Below, one piece after another: positions 22,511 to 33,161 of a stretch of 64,000 bases of DNA. Under the pieces are notes generated by a model. That model was not told the origin of the DNA. It was given only the letters and a program-made list of their open reading frames with translations, and searched no databases. The first letter of the stretch is position 1; each line of letters opens with the position of its first letter. Origin of the DNA: Fagopyrum homotropicum (taxonomy: Eukaryota; Streptophyta; Magnoliopsida; Caryophyllales; Polygonaceae); contig BSWB01000004.1 of the NCBI GenBank assembly GCA_033239125.1, forward strand, positions 121,529,235-121,593,234, in the 5' to 3' direction. Position numbers and translations under genes: made by a program.

Positions 22511-23390
22511 TCCCCAAACCAATTTTCTGTACTTTGAATGCACAGTTTTATTTCATGGCCCTCCCACATCAAACATGCCAAAATTACACTCTTCCTAATT
22601 CCCGGATAGGTAAGACTATCTACATCCCCAAGTTAAATTGTTAAATTTTACACTTTTGTCCAAAATAATCTCCACATCCCTTGTATTCTCCATGTGAAAA
22701 GAGTTAAAATAAAATTCACTATGTTTAAATTTAGATCTATCTGTGACAGAGTGCAAAAGGAATCAGGCCCACCTCTTTTACAAATTAACCAATCAAATCT
22801 TTTCTCTCTCTCTTTTCTTAATTTTTCTTTTAAAAAATCAAATCTTTCCCCCTCTCTTTCCTTAACTTTACTTATATGTAATTAAAAAAATGAATACAAT
22901 TATATTATAGACGGAACATGGGATGTGGGAAAAAGATATATAGACGGAGGGTATACGTGATTTAGTATACAAATAGAGTGCATAAATAGGATTATAAACG
23001 GAGTGGGATGTGGATAGTCTAAAGAAGGCAAAAATTTCATTGAGGGGCTAAATGAATAAAGAAGAAGCAACAAAGATCGAGGTGCCTTAATCATTTCATA
23101 AAGATACGCAAGAACTTATAATGCGGTTTCAACCTTCAATACTCAACCTTATTTAGAATGAGAGCAAATTATCAAACATGCATGAAATTCTAACAAAGTA
23201 TTCAAATCTCACATATGTCATAAATCAATTCAAGCATATCAAAATCATCATAGCTATTTCACAAAACAATTATCATCATAGAGATCATATCCATCCTAGA
23301 AGCACAAACATTTTAAAATTTTTCAAAATTTTCAAAATAAAAAAAAAACTACAAGACATAAAACATGCAAATGGTATTGTAAATACCTCC
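22511..23390 (-). other. AT-rich non-coding segment between polypurine tracts, chimeric element
   Basis: No coding region can be supported. It includes TCCCGGATAGG and GGCCCTCCCACAT stretches shared with the same region of element 2 (28160-28220). The part at 22640-23040 has no counterpart in the other copies and may be a small insertion. Confidence 0.5.
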
Positions 23391-23425
23391 ACCCCATACT
23401 TAAAACTCACATTGTCCCCAATGTG
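23391..23425 (-). promoter_or_regulatory. Second (central) polypurine tract with hairpin, chimeric element
   Basis: Minus strand: CACATT-GGGGAC-AATGTG (23425-23408), then AAGTATGGGGT (23401-23391). Same layout as in element 1. Confidence 0.65.
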
Positions 23426-23599
23426 AAGAAAAGAAAAGGCGAAAAATGATACTCACAATGTAAGATGGCGAATCAGACAAGGCGAATCATCAATCAGGTA
23501 GTGGTGGTGGGAATCTATAGAAGCTCAACAGGGAACTCTGAATACTCCAACCGGTGTCGAAGAATGAAGAAGGGGAACGTCTTTCAGCCGAAAAAAATT

Positions 23600-23860
23600 T
23601 TGGAAAAAAAAAATTATTTTTTTGAAAAAAATCGACCGATTTTTCAAAAAATCGACCGATTTTTCAAAAAATCGACCGATTTTTCTACCCGATTTTTTCA
23701 TCGGCCCAATTTTCTTCAATTTTCGCTCACTAAGGCAAAAAATCGACAGATTGTTTCTGAGGGGGTCAATTTTTTGGTCGATTTTTCTCTTTTTTGCCAA
23801 AAATCGATTTGCTCTGAAGCTTGAATCGACCGATTTTTCTTTTGGTAAGTCGATTTCTTG
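23600..23860 (-). repeat. Dense family-A-like palindrome array AAAAATCG-nn-CGATTTTT
   Basis: Three near-perfect units of AAAAATCGACCGATTTTT in a row (about 23630-23685), then half-sites and a further full palindrome at 23823-23840. It lies in the position of the internal promoter array of element 1, but no TATA box or ORF1 follows. Confidence 0.85.
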
Positions 23861-24057
23861 CCTTTTGTTCCTTGAAAACGTCCTTATGCACACTTGTATC
23901 GCCTTTTTCCATCAATTCTTCAAGATTATACCTAGTTCCTGGGATCCATGACACAAACAAACCGAGAGCGCATCGAGGAAAACAAAAAACAATGCAAAAG
24001 CAAAAACAAACAAACTAACTATCCTAAGAAAAAAAGGAAAGGGAAAAAATGCATTAC

Positions 24058-24085
24058 CTTGGGTTGCCTCCCGAGAAGCGCTTGG
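24058..24085 (-). other. Conserved hairpin H1, chimeric element
   Basis: Minus strand GCGCTTCTCGGGAGGCAACC, then CAAGG. The stem CTCGGG/CCCAAG is slightly weakened. It lies 38 bases after the stop of the private ORF. Confidence 0.7.
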
Positions 24086-24122
24086 TTTAACTTCGCTAGC
24101 TGGACCTATCTCCATAGATGAC

Positions 24123-25177
24123 TCAATGTACCTTAAACATCTTGGATTGTTCTTCAAGTTCAAAATACAGCTCTTCCAAGAAGGTTCCGGTTCTTAATTT
24201 TACTAGCAAATGGTAAGTTCTCCCACGTACAAGTTTGTACGGTTTGATTGTCACCGGAATCCTTCTAGCTTTCATGCGCTTCAATGGGACATAATCTAGC
24301 CTTGCATCCCATCCTTTCCTGGATCGAGAAATCAGTTTCTTATGAATCCTCTTAGCTACCCCATCTCTAGCTTGGGGATGATGTATGGTCTTCGTCATGT
24401 AAATGACCCCATACTTGAACAAGAAACACTTATTGGCATTAGCGTTGAAGCGCTTTCCAATTTTACTCCTTGTAGTCCAAGGAGCATCTTCTTCCAACAA
24501 TTTCAATGGAGGCTTCATCACCTTAGGAGGTTCTTTTGGAAGAGACCTCCAACTCTCCGGTGCATTCCTGAAAAAATTAGAAATTTTAATAGGAATTTCA
24601 AAGGAAGTAAGAGAATGTACCTTGTAAAGTTCTTCAAGGCTTGGGACATGTTTCATGTTAGGATGATGATCCACATATGAAATATCGCCCAACTCAGCTG
24701 GATCCTCTTCAACCTTGGCCACAGTTTCAGTGATTTGGTCAAGGTTCTCCAGATCTTCCTCTTCTTCATTGAGGACTTTAAGAGGAGTTTCAGTTTGATA
24801 GGAGGAAGGCTTAAGACTTGGAATTCTTCCTCGTTGGATAGATGATTTTCCAAGGCTTTATAAGATTCAGAAATAGCCTTTAGGTCGTCTTTCACCTTGT
24901 CTATCACTTTTAGTATCTTTTCTAACATAATCTGTGTCCGATCCTCGGATGGTTGTTGTGGAGGTTGCACTTGAGGAGGTTGCTCATAGAACTTATGAGG
25001 GGGATTGAGGTCATACCAATAGGCAAGCTCATCCTCAAGGACTTCTTCACGTTCTCATTTGTCGCTAAACCAATAATAGGAATACTTCTCCTCCAAATAT
25101 TCATAATGGTCCGTCCTAGCACCATGTCATGTTATCCAGGCTGGATCAAATGCAGGTTCATAGCTCCATCCAACCAT
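24123..25177 (-). pseudogene. Private ORF of non-autonomous Athila elements, broken copy
   Basis: Unknown protein homologous to 35179-36225. The likely start is ATG at 25177-25175 and the stop is TGA at 24125-24123. Shared landmarks are DHYEYLEEKYS near the start, ESWRSLPKEPPK, KLLEEDAPW, FKYGV, SRSRKGWDARLDYVPLK and RIPV.IKPYKLVRGR near the C-terminus. Two TGA codons interrupt the N-terminal part and shifts lie near 24715 and 24925. It sits directly after the PBS, the place of gag, but has no capsid-like or zinc-knuckle motif that I recognise. Function unknown; no RT or integrase is present in this element. Confidence 0.72.
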
Positions 25178-25278
25178 TGGAAAACCTGAAAACTCAAAAA
25201 CTCATACTGAAAAGATTAAAAGCAAAAGCAAAAGCTCACAAGCCCGACAACCAAAAACCGAAATTGGCCTAGACCAAA

Positions 25279-25296
25279 GTCCCGACAACGGCGCCA
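25279..25296 (-). promoter_or_regulatory. Primer-binding site of the chimeric element
   Basis: Minus strand TGGCGCCGTTGTCGGGAC, the tRNA-Asp-type site with changes near its 3' end. It is adjacent to the LTR that starts at 25303. Confidence 0.8.
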
Positions 25297-25302
25297 AAAA
25301 CG

Positions 25303-25671
25303 TGTTCTCTCCGAACGGTGTGTGCAAGCTTTAAATTTATAACCAAAGAAGTATGCTTGAACAAAGATGCGATCCCGAAGTGTACGGATCAATTGTAATA
25401 AAAAGCAAGAATTCTAGGGGTCGATTCAGGGACTTAGGTGAAACTAAGCACGGAATAGGTTGTCAAATATTGCAATTAACCAAAGCAATTAAAGTAATCA
25501 AAGATGATATAAAGTCAATTAAGGAGAAATGCGGATTCTAGGGATTAAAGCATCTAGTTGTGGTTCTGACTCAAGATCTCAAGGGATAACGCGGACAAAG
25601 CTGAGGTTTTGCAAAGGGAAGGTGTTTCTAAGATGGGAATAGATCACCGGGTAAGTCTCACTACTCACTAT
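25303..25671 (-). repeat. LTR A, first piece (family B, minus strand)
   Basis: This is the end of a family-B LTR on the minus strand. It is split by element 2 and resumes at 47342. The uninterrupted sequence is seen in LTR B at 60163-60530, which proves the empty site. The three pieces of LTR A (25303-25671, 47342-48542, 59952-60154) sum to about 1773 bp. Confidence 0.88.
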
Positions 25672-27443
25672 TGTTCGCCCCTAGAGGTGTGTGCAAATAA
25701 GTTTTAAATTTATAAAACTAGAATCAAGCAAGCGAACCCGCAGTGTACGGATCGACGTAGTTAAGCAAGAATTCCAGAGTATCGAACACAGGGATTTGGG
25801 TGGGAACAAATTCAATTGCAGGTTATCAAGCGAGTAAATATGAGAGTTTTGCAAATATTAGGAAAAACAACAATCCTAAAGATCCAAGTATCCAGCTGTG
25901 GCAATCGATTCAAGATATACTAATGATATAAAGACAGAGTTGAGATATGCAAAGGTATGCTAATGTAAGGTAATCGTACGGTGAAGTTCCAAAAACCTTA
26001 TATAACTCACCTACAAGACACTCTCTATACAGGTTGTTGAGGCTCAATTTAGAAAGGTTCTAAAGGTAAGAATCAATATCAAATACCCAAACTTACAATC
26101 CAAGGATCAAGACTAACTTAGCCGATTATGGTTATGACACTCACAATCGAGGTAGAGGTTGTTGAGGCTTCACTACCACCTAGAAAAGGCAAGCCTAAAC
26201 TAAGTTAAAGCAAATCTTTAACTTTGGATTAAAGTAAAAGCAGGTTCGTAAATTTAAGGGAAATTACGGGCAGATCTTGAGACTCCACGGCCGTGGAACT
26301 CAAGAACAAGCCGTAATTTAGGGTTTGTCGACGATTCTCTCTAACTCTCAGGGTCTAATCTGTTTACGATCGATCTATCATCATCTAAGCCACAACTATC
26401 AACCCTTCACCTTAGAATTGTTAAGGGTCTTTAGCCAATAATTGTCATATTGATATCAATTCAAGAATTAAAAGATAGAAAGATGAAAACTTCCGAAAAC
26501 TTTCAATAATCTTCAAAACAATCTCAAAGTCACAACCAAGAAAGAATGTAGTCAATAGATTCAAAATAAGTCAAACAATCACAATCTTAGGAAAGAAGGA
26601 AGAACGGGATGTCAATCCGTTTTCCAAATCAAACCTAAACAAGAAGAGAGTTCTTCTTGCAACAATCTTCCAAAAGTTTCGATCTTTCCCCAATCTGGAG
26701 ATCTCAACAGCGATCTCCACCAAAGGTGCGAGAATAGGCAATTCCCAAATGCGAACTTCAATCTCCAACGAGATGTCAATGCTTCCAAGCGAGGGCTAAT
26801 ACGGCGTTCCAATTCTCTAAGCGGAGATAAAGTGTGGTGTAAGCGGCGATTGTAAGCGGGCATAACGGAATCTTGCTTTGTCCGTTCTTTTTATAGGGCA
26901 AGATAAAATATCGGCCCGGCCCAATCTTCAAAAGATCGTGGCTTCAAAGTGTGGCGAAAAAGATCGCCAAGATCACGGTCGTGGAAGGTTCCACGACCGT
27001 AATTTAGAGCGTGGATTATGTCACGGTTTGGACCATATGTTCCACGACCGTAATAGTTACTGGAATGCATCACGCCTCTCTTTGCAGAGTTCCACGGCCG
27101 TGGAACTGAACGTGGTTTGTAGTACGGCCGTATTTTAGAGCGTGGTTTAGGGCAAGAACGTGATTCTTCCCTAGCCTCGTGCATTCCTCAAGTTGAACTC
27201 CAATTTGCTCCTAAGAATGCCCTCAATCCATGGACATATTCAATCAACTCTTCTTTTGCTCGATTTCGTTCGGAAATGACTCTCAATCACCTATATTTCA
27301 ACATAAAGCTAGTGTAGACATCCATATCGACAATATAGGTAATACTAGCTCACATATGCAACAAAGCTCAATCAAAGACTATCAATATGAATCAAATACG
27401 TTTAGAAAACGTGCCTAAAGTATCACAATATTTCATGCTAACA
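25672..27443 (-). repeat. 3' LTR of element 2 (family C)
   Basis: 1772 bp; minus strand TGTTAGCATG...GGGGCGAACA. It contains a 53-bp imperfect palindrome (26264-26316) centred on CCACGGCCGTGG (26285-26296), a second exact copy at 27092-27103, and several half-sites at 26935-27150. A TATA-like CCTATAAAAAG on the minus strand is at about 26897-26887, downstream of the motif cluster in the direction of transcription. Confidence 0.95.
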
Positions 27444-27447
27444 AATA

Positions 27448-27482
27448 ACCCCATACTTAACACTTGCTTGTCCCTAAGCAAG
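27448..27482 (-). promoter_or_regulatory. 3' polypurine tract with hairpin, element 2
   Basis: Minus strand: CTTGCTT-AGGGAC-AAGCAAG hairpin (27482-27463), then AAGTATGGGGT (27458-27448) next to the LTR. Confidence 0.83.
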
Positions 27483-27904
27483 GTCCTTCAAAAAGCTTTA
27501 AACAAGAGTTAGGATGAAATATGTTTACCTTCTTTTGGATGAGTGTGCCTTCTAAAGAATAGATCATTCTCAAACCTTGCTTCAATCGTTTACCAAACTT
27601 TCACACACTCAATCAAAGAGTAAAGAGCAAAGAAAATTTATGAATCAATCAAACTTCTAAACAAGCATCATAACCTTCAAACATTGTCAAAATCAATCAT
27701 AAGGAACTTCAATTTAGATAACAAAGTCATATAACATTCTTTTGATCTTAAGGACTTCCAAAGAAAAGGTCTAGAGTATGGAAAGGAAGGGAAGACTTTA
27801 AGGGAATGTGGTGCATAAATCCGGGAAAGTGGACAACTACCTTCTTCTTCTTATGCGATTTCCGCAACACTTCAACTTAGAGCTTCGCTCTCTTCTTTTC
27901 ATTT

Positions 27905-28110
27905 TTCGACTTTACTTTTGGAGTTATGGACAGAGGTGCACAAAAACCGAAGCCTAGGAGATTGGCGTTTCTCAATTTTTATGAGATGCCTCAAACCCTT
28001 AGCGCACATACCATAATCCGCTAGGAATATCGCTCAATCCGACTTTGGCAAGACACAAACACCCGGCTATGTGAATGGTGCCGAGTTACTCATCATCATG
28101 ATTGACTTCC
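27905..28110 (-). other. Conserved 3' non-coding block H2, element 2
   Basis: Minus-strand copy with an unchanged CTCGGC...GCCGGG core and GTTTGTGTCTTGCCAAAGTC downstream. Located between the two polypurine tracts, as in the other four elements. Confidence 0.7.
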
Positions 28111-28666
28111 CCAAACCTAGAATTTCTTTCTATTCTTTTGATTGTAAATAATTGCTCTCATGGCCCTCCCACATCAAACATGCCTTTTTCATTCACTTCT
28201 CCAAGTTCCCGGATAGGTAAAGGAGGCTAATATTTAAATGAGGAGCTAAAATGATCAAAGAAAGAAGAAAGAAAAATCGAATTGCCTTAATCATCTCAAC
28301 AAGAAGTATAAGAACCTATAGTGTGATTTCAACTTCAATTTCTCAACATGATTTAGACAATATTCATCTCATTATGAAACTTGCAAAAGAGGTAAAATTC
28401 ATTCATTCGAATTCTTTTCAATTCACAATTCTTTTAAGCATGTAATTGTCATCAAACTCAATTCACAAGTGGTGATTATCATAGAAATCATCTCAATTCA
28501 TTAGAAGCACAAAATTTTTCAAAATTTGTCAATTTTTATGGTTTTTCAAGTTCTTTTTCATGCAATGCGGTAATGAAACGTGAAACACATAATGAACATG
28601 CAATGATAGTCTCGAATAAAAGCAAACATAGTAAGTAGAGTTATTACAAACTTTTTAGTACATCCC

Positions 28667-28701
28667 ACCCCATACTTAGGACGAACATTGTCCCTAATGT
28701 T
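28667..28701 (-). promoter_or_regulatory. Second (central) polypurine tract with hairpin, element 2
   Basis: Minus strand: AACATT-AGGGAC-AATGTT hairpin (28701-28684), then AAGTATGGGGT (28677-28667). The hairpin arms differ from element 1 (AACATT for CACATT) and both arms have changed together, which supports pairing. Confidence 0.68.
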
Positions 28702-28785
28702 CAAAAGAAAGAAAGAAAAGAAGAAAAGAAAAAGAAACTCACAAAGTGGTGGCGGGAATGTCTAAACGAACGGTCATGCATCAAG

Positions 28786-30357
28786 TCACTGCGGTGCCGA
28801 CGGAGGTGGGAATGAAGAGAAGCTCGGATCATAGAACCGCCCAAACTGCTGGCGGTAGACGTCCCTCATCATGTGGTCAAGGTCGTCTAAGCGTCCGTCT
28901 CTAGCATCTGCCCGGATCTCCAGCGCTCCTACTCTCTCTGAAAGTCCGGTAGCCCAATCCGGCATCTGCTCGTACCATCCCGGGGCCTGACTATACCATG
29001 CTGGGGCGTCGGATGGTGCCGGTGCTGGTGGAGGTGCTGCTGGCTGCTCGGTGGACCAAGGAGGGGGAATGCCATACCATGCGGGAGGTGTGGTCATCCA
29101 CGTGGGCCTCTCACTCACGCTAGCGCGGCGAGATGACGAGCCTGAGGCTCTAGTTGGACGTGGAGAGCGTCTAGGTACATCTGGGGCCGCCTCCGGCTGA
29201 TCCGGAAACGTGCCAAACTCCTGCTCAGCTCCTCCTCCACTCTCAAACTGATCTCCCATATCCTCCTCCTCGACAACCGGTGGTGGGATATATGGGGGAG
29301 TTGCTATCCTGTTCGCATGCATCGCAGCGAACGTCTCCTTCCAATTATGGCTTCCCGCCATAATGGAGTACTCCGGTAGCCACTCTATACCCCTACCCGT
29401 CCTACTCTCCCAAGGCATGCCCGCATAAGGCGGACCTCTATGTGTGGGGAAGATGAGACCCCTAACCATGAAAGCATGTAGCCCTAAAGGAACGGCCGGT
29501 ATGCGGGTGCAAGCAGAAAAGTCGACACCAAAACTCCTAGCAATGTGGGTAACTATCCCACCATATCCAATGTTCCCCTTCTTCTTGTTCTTGAGCTTGC
29601 TCATCCTAGCAGCCAAGAGAGTGGCACAATCAGCCCGGCGTCCATAAAGCATACAGTAAAGTAAGAATAGCTCATCCGTCTTGATCTTTTGGGGCGTCTC
29701 CGTCCTAGAAAAGAGACACTCCGAAAGAACACGGTGAGCTATCTTCAAGGCTAGATGGTACATCAATCTAGCCTTGGTGTCAGCGGGTTGCCAGCGGTCC
29801 TCGCTAGCGTAAATCATATCCACCTCCTCCCAAAAGTCTTTGGGGTAAACACCACTTGGAAATCGACCATTAAAGGTCTCATGGAACCCGAAAATGGTCC
29901 CAAACTCACGGATACTCAACTGATAATCTCTCTCCATGAGGCGGAAAGAGACGGTCCTGTCTACGTGGTTGTGCTCAAAGGATGTCACAACCTCCCGTGT
30001 AATCTCCTCATATGCGTCTTCACGAATATTCGTGAAGACAAGTAATCCGGCTCTATCCAAGAGCCATGTAAGATCATCCACTATGTTGAGAGGAAGTAGA
30101 TCCTCCAACAACAAATATCTAGGGCCAATCACTGCCCTCTCCTTGATCCTATCAAGTGCATCAAGGTGATCGTCGTGTATGGTCGGGACTCTAGGGTGAG
30201 GGGGTGAAGATGGAGGTGAAGGTGAGGATGGAGGTGAAGGTGAAGAGGGTGGTGGTGCCCTAGAGGATGAGGAGGAGGAGGGATTACCCTTCCTCTTCTT
30301 ATTCTGCTCATTCTTCTTTTCTTTTATCCTCCCTTAAACTCTTCTCACGAAATCCAT
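28786..30357 (-). pseudogene. ATHILA ORF-1-type protein of element 2, almost intact
   Basis: Open for 448 codons from 30132 to 28786. The likely original start is ATG 30357-30355, aligned with the start in element 1 (both follow GCAGA), but codon 8 is TAA (30336-30334). After that a Lys-rich and Ser/Pro-rich N-terminal region leads into the conserved domain (IREDAYEEITREVVTSFEH, VSFRLMERDYQLS, FGTIFGF, LSECLFSRTETPQK, GGIVTHIARSFGVD). A Pro-rich tail and a C-terminal QQFGRFYDPS signature follow. No membrane segment is visible. It lies downstream of pol behind its own TATA box, so it may have a separate mRNA. The ATHILA ORF-1 family has no proven biochemical activity. Confidence 0.83.
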
Positions 30358-30389
30358 TCTGCTCAAAATTACGGTCTGTTCTTCAGCAA

Positions 30390-30990
30390 ACCACGGCCGT
30401 AATTTTCCAGAGACCGTGATTCGTCTCAGTAGTTCACGAATCTCAACAAATCAGCAATCAATTTCCTCAACAAGCAGTCCTATCCTCCAATCTCAATCAG
30501 TTCTTCCTAAAAATCTCTAACAAAAACAACCAAATTGGCAAGAATCAAGAAGGGAAAAGAAAACCTCTTTTCCGGATTAAAAAATCCAAAATGCGCGTTT
30601 GTTGGTGAATTTCCGTTCGATTCGTCGCTTGGATCTTGTTTGTCGTTGAATTTGCTGCAATTTAGGAAGAAGAACCGTTGAAAACGATTAGGAAACGAAG
30701 ATTTGAGAGGGGGTCGTGGGTTTTCGGCACTTAGGTCGTGGAAAGAGGGGTTTTTGGGATAAATTTGTGAAGAATGTGGCTTATATAGTCGCAGGCAAAA
30801 TTTTTGAAAATCACGGTCTGTCGGGGTGTTCTACGGCCGTGAAAGTGTACGGAACCGTGGTTTTGGTGATTTTTCAAAGGCTTCTGGAAATTACGGCTAC
30901 TGTAGCTATGACGACCATACTTTAGACCGTGGAATCCTCTATAAAGCTCCAAAGTCCAAATTTCGTCACTTTTCTTCGACATTATCCTTC
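30390..30990 (-). promoter_or_regulatory. Internal promoter candidate of element 2 with family-C palindromes
   Basis: Minus strand: CACGGCCGTAG and CACGGTTCC/ACGGTC half-sites between about 30920 and 30810, TATATAA at 30787-30781, then a leader of about 420 bases to the ORF1 start, with ACGGCCGTGG at 30400-30391. The layout equals that of elements 1 and 4, with a different palindrome. Confidence 0.6.
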
Positions 30991-31120
30991 CCTTTTTCTT
31001 ATTCATCGATCCTACATCCAAAAACACGAACATACCGGAAGAAATCGAGGCAAAAACAAAGCAAACAAACGTCTATACTAAGCTAATCTATGGATCGAAA
31101 ATAAAAACAAAAATGCAATA

Positions 31121-31145
31121 CCTTGGGTTGCCTCCCAAGAAGCGC
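31121..31145 (-). other. Conserved hairpin H1, element 2
   Basis: Minus strand GCGCTTCTTGGGAGGCAACC, then CAAGG; the stem CTTGGG/CCCAAG is perfect. It lies 35 bases after the integrase stop. Confidence 0.72.
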
Positions 31146-31180
31146 TTTGTTTAAGGTCCGTAGCTAGACCAATCTCGCAC

Positions 31181-32419
31181 TTATTCGAGTGCGGTAGGCA
31201 CAAACTCCTCAGTTTGGAGTTCCGGCGTATACTTCTTGAGTCGTTGGCCGTTCATCTTAAAAGTTCCGCTCGCTTCACCCCATACTTCAACTGCACCATG
31301 GGGGAAAATACGCTTAATTAGAAAAGGTCCGGTCCAACGAGATTTAAGCTTACCTGGAAAGAGACGAAGCCTTGAATTGAAGAGGAGAACTTGATCTCCT
31401 TCTTTGAAGTCCTTTGGAATGATATGCTTATCATGCCAACGCTTTGCTCTCTCCTTATAGATCTTAGCGTTTTCATAAGCGTTCAAGCGGAGTTCATCCA
31501 GCTCATTGATGTCTAGGAGACGCTTCTCTCCCGCTTCTTTCATGCTGAAGTTCAACCACTTGATAGCCCAAAACGCTTTGTGCTCCAACTCTACCGGCAA
31601 GTGACAAGACTTCCCATACACAAGGTTGTATGGTGTGGTTCCTATGGGAGTCTTGTACGCAGTCCGGTACGCCCATAATGCATCGTCAAGTTTCAAGGAC
31701 CAATCCTTCTTAGTCCTTGAAACCGTCTTCTCTAAGATTCCTTTGATTTCCCTATTTGAGATCTCAACTTGTCCACTTGTTTGTGGATGGTAAGGGGTAG
31801 CGATCTTGTGAGTAACCCCATACTTTGCTAGAAGAGCTTCAAAGCGACGGGCTATGAAGTGAGAACCTCCATCACTAATGATCGTCCTTGGCGTCCCGAA
31901 TCGCGGGAAGATGGTCTTGTTGAAGAACTTAACCACCACCATGGCATCATTTGTGGGAGAGGCAATTGCTTCCACCCATCTAGAAACATAGTCTACCGCC
32001 AATAGTATGTATTGGTTTCCACAAGAAGATGGGAATGGTCCCATGAAATCGACTCCCCAAACGTCGAAAATCTCCACCTCTTGGATGTTGTTGAGGGGCA
32101 TCTCATTCCTCCTAGAGATATTGCCTGTTCTTTGACAAGCATCGCAGCAAGAAACAAAGGATTGCACATCTCTAAACAAAGTAGGCCAAAAGAATCCAGA
32201 TTGCAATACCTTTGCGTTAGTCTTGTTCGAACTAGCGTGTCCTCCACAAGGTAGTGAATGACAATGACGGATGACACTTTGCATCTCATCTTCCGGCACA
32301 CATCGCCGAATGATGCCATCCGGACCTCTCTTGAAGAGGAGAGGTTCATTCCAATAGTACTCCCGGACGTCCTTAAAGAACTTCTTCCTTTGTGCATAGG
32401 ATAGTCCGGGTGGTATCTC
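31181..32419 (-). CDS. IN: Integrase of Athila element 2 (open, after an amber codon)
   Basis: Open frame from just after TAG 32422-32420 to the stop at 31181. It has the HHCC zinc region (HCHSLPCGGHASSNK ... CDACQRTGN), the catalytic triad in VWGVDFMGPF, IISDGGSHF and SGQVEISNREIKG (D, D, E), and the C-terminal WTGPFLIKRIFPHGA region. No chromodomain is present. It is in the same frame as RNase H upstream; only the amber codon separates them. Element 4 has CAG at this codon. The integrase itself looks intact, but it would be made only as part of a polyprotein that is broken elsewhere. Confidence 0.9.
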   Translation of the reverse strand, partial: EIPPGLSYAQRKKFFKDVREYYWNEPLLFKRGPDGIIRRCVPEDEMQSVIRHCHSLPCGGHASSNKTNAKVLQSGFFWPTLFRDVQSFVSCCDACQRTGNISRRNEMPLNNIQEVEIFDVWGVDFMGPFPSSCGNQYILLAVDYVSRWVEAIASPTNDAMVVVKFFNKTIFPRFGTPRTIISDGGSHFIARRFEALLAKYGVTHKIATPYHPQTSGQVEISNREIKGILEKTVSRTKKDWSLKLDDALWAYRTAYKTPIGTTPYNLVYGKSCHLPVELEHKAFWAIKWLNFSMKEAGEKRLLDINELDELRLNAYENAKIYKERAKRWHDKHIIPKDFKEGDQVLLFNSRLRLFPGKLKSRWTGPFLIKRIFPHGAVEVWGEASGTFKMNGQRLKKYTPELQTEEFVPTALE

Positions 32420-32422
32420 CTA

Positions 32423-33161
32423 GCAAACCAAATAGTTAACAAAATCAGCAAACCATGGTTCGTTACCTTTGGAGATCACGTTGATGCACTCTTCTATGAT
32501 ATGTAGGTGTTCATCCGGAAAGGAGTCATCAATGGGTAGATGGTCGTCCTCTAGATGTGTTAGACGACTCAAGTGATCCGCAACAGAATTTTCTGAACCT
32601 TTCTTGTCGCGGATCTCAAGATCGAATTCTTGTTGGAGAAGAATCCATCTAATTAGCCTTGGCTTCGCATCTTTCTTTGCGAGGAGGTACCGGATTGCAG
32701 CATGATCCGTGTAGACAATCACCTTTGCACCTACAAGATAAGAGCGAAACTTGTCAATAGCATAGACAATGGCTAAAAACTCTTTCTCGGTAGTGGCGTA
32801 GTTGAGCTGTGCTTCATCTAGCGTCTTGCTAGCATAGTATATGGCATGGGTTCGCCCTTCCTTTCGTTGTCCAAGAACAGCTCCAATAGCTACGTCACTA
32901 GCATCGCACATAATCTCAAAGGGTAGAGTCCAATCCGGAGGTTGGATAATAGGTGCTGAGATTAGAGCTTGCCGAATGGTGTTAAACGCATCCAAGCATT
33001 CCTGCGAAAACTCAAAAACCGCATCCTTCATCAATAGATTAGTGAGAGGTTTTGATATCTTAGAAAAGTCCTTGATGAAACGTCTATAAAATCCAGCATG
33101 TCCTAGGAAACTTCTTATCCCTTTCACCGAAATTGGGGGAGGAAGTTTCTCTATGGTCTCT
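32423..33161 (-). pseudogene. RH: RT end and RNase H of element 2, cut off by the 33162-39900 insertion
   Basis: This continues pol on the far side of the inserted element. It begins in the RT thumb/connection (LPPPISVKGIRSFLGHAGFYRRF) and covers RNase H with CDASDVAIGAVLG, ATTEKEFLAIVYA and VYTDHAAIRYL, so the acidic residues are kept. It ends at TAG 32422-32420. The 5-bp TCTCT copy at 33157-33161 belongs to the target site. Without the insertion and the stop this would be a normal pol segment. Confidence 0.9.

Noticed and set aside
22640..23100. Possible separate small insertion or MITE in the chimeric element
   Set aside because: The segment lacks a counterpart in other elements, but I could find neither terminal repeats nor a target-site duplication.
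23600..23860. CRISPR-like short repeats
   Set aside because: The repeated palindromes have no regular spacers, the DNA is a plant retrotransposon, and the same motif is dispersed through the family.
26571..27184. ORFs of 65-97 codons repeated at 44821-45113 and 46771-47077
   Set aside because: These are LTR sequence of element 2 read in chance frames; repetition reflects the LTR pair.
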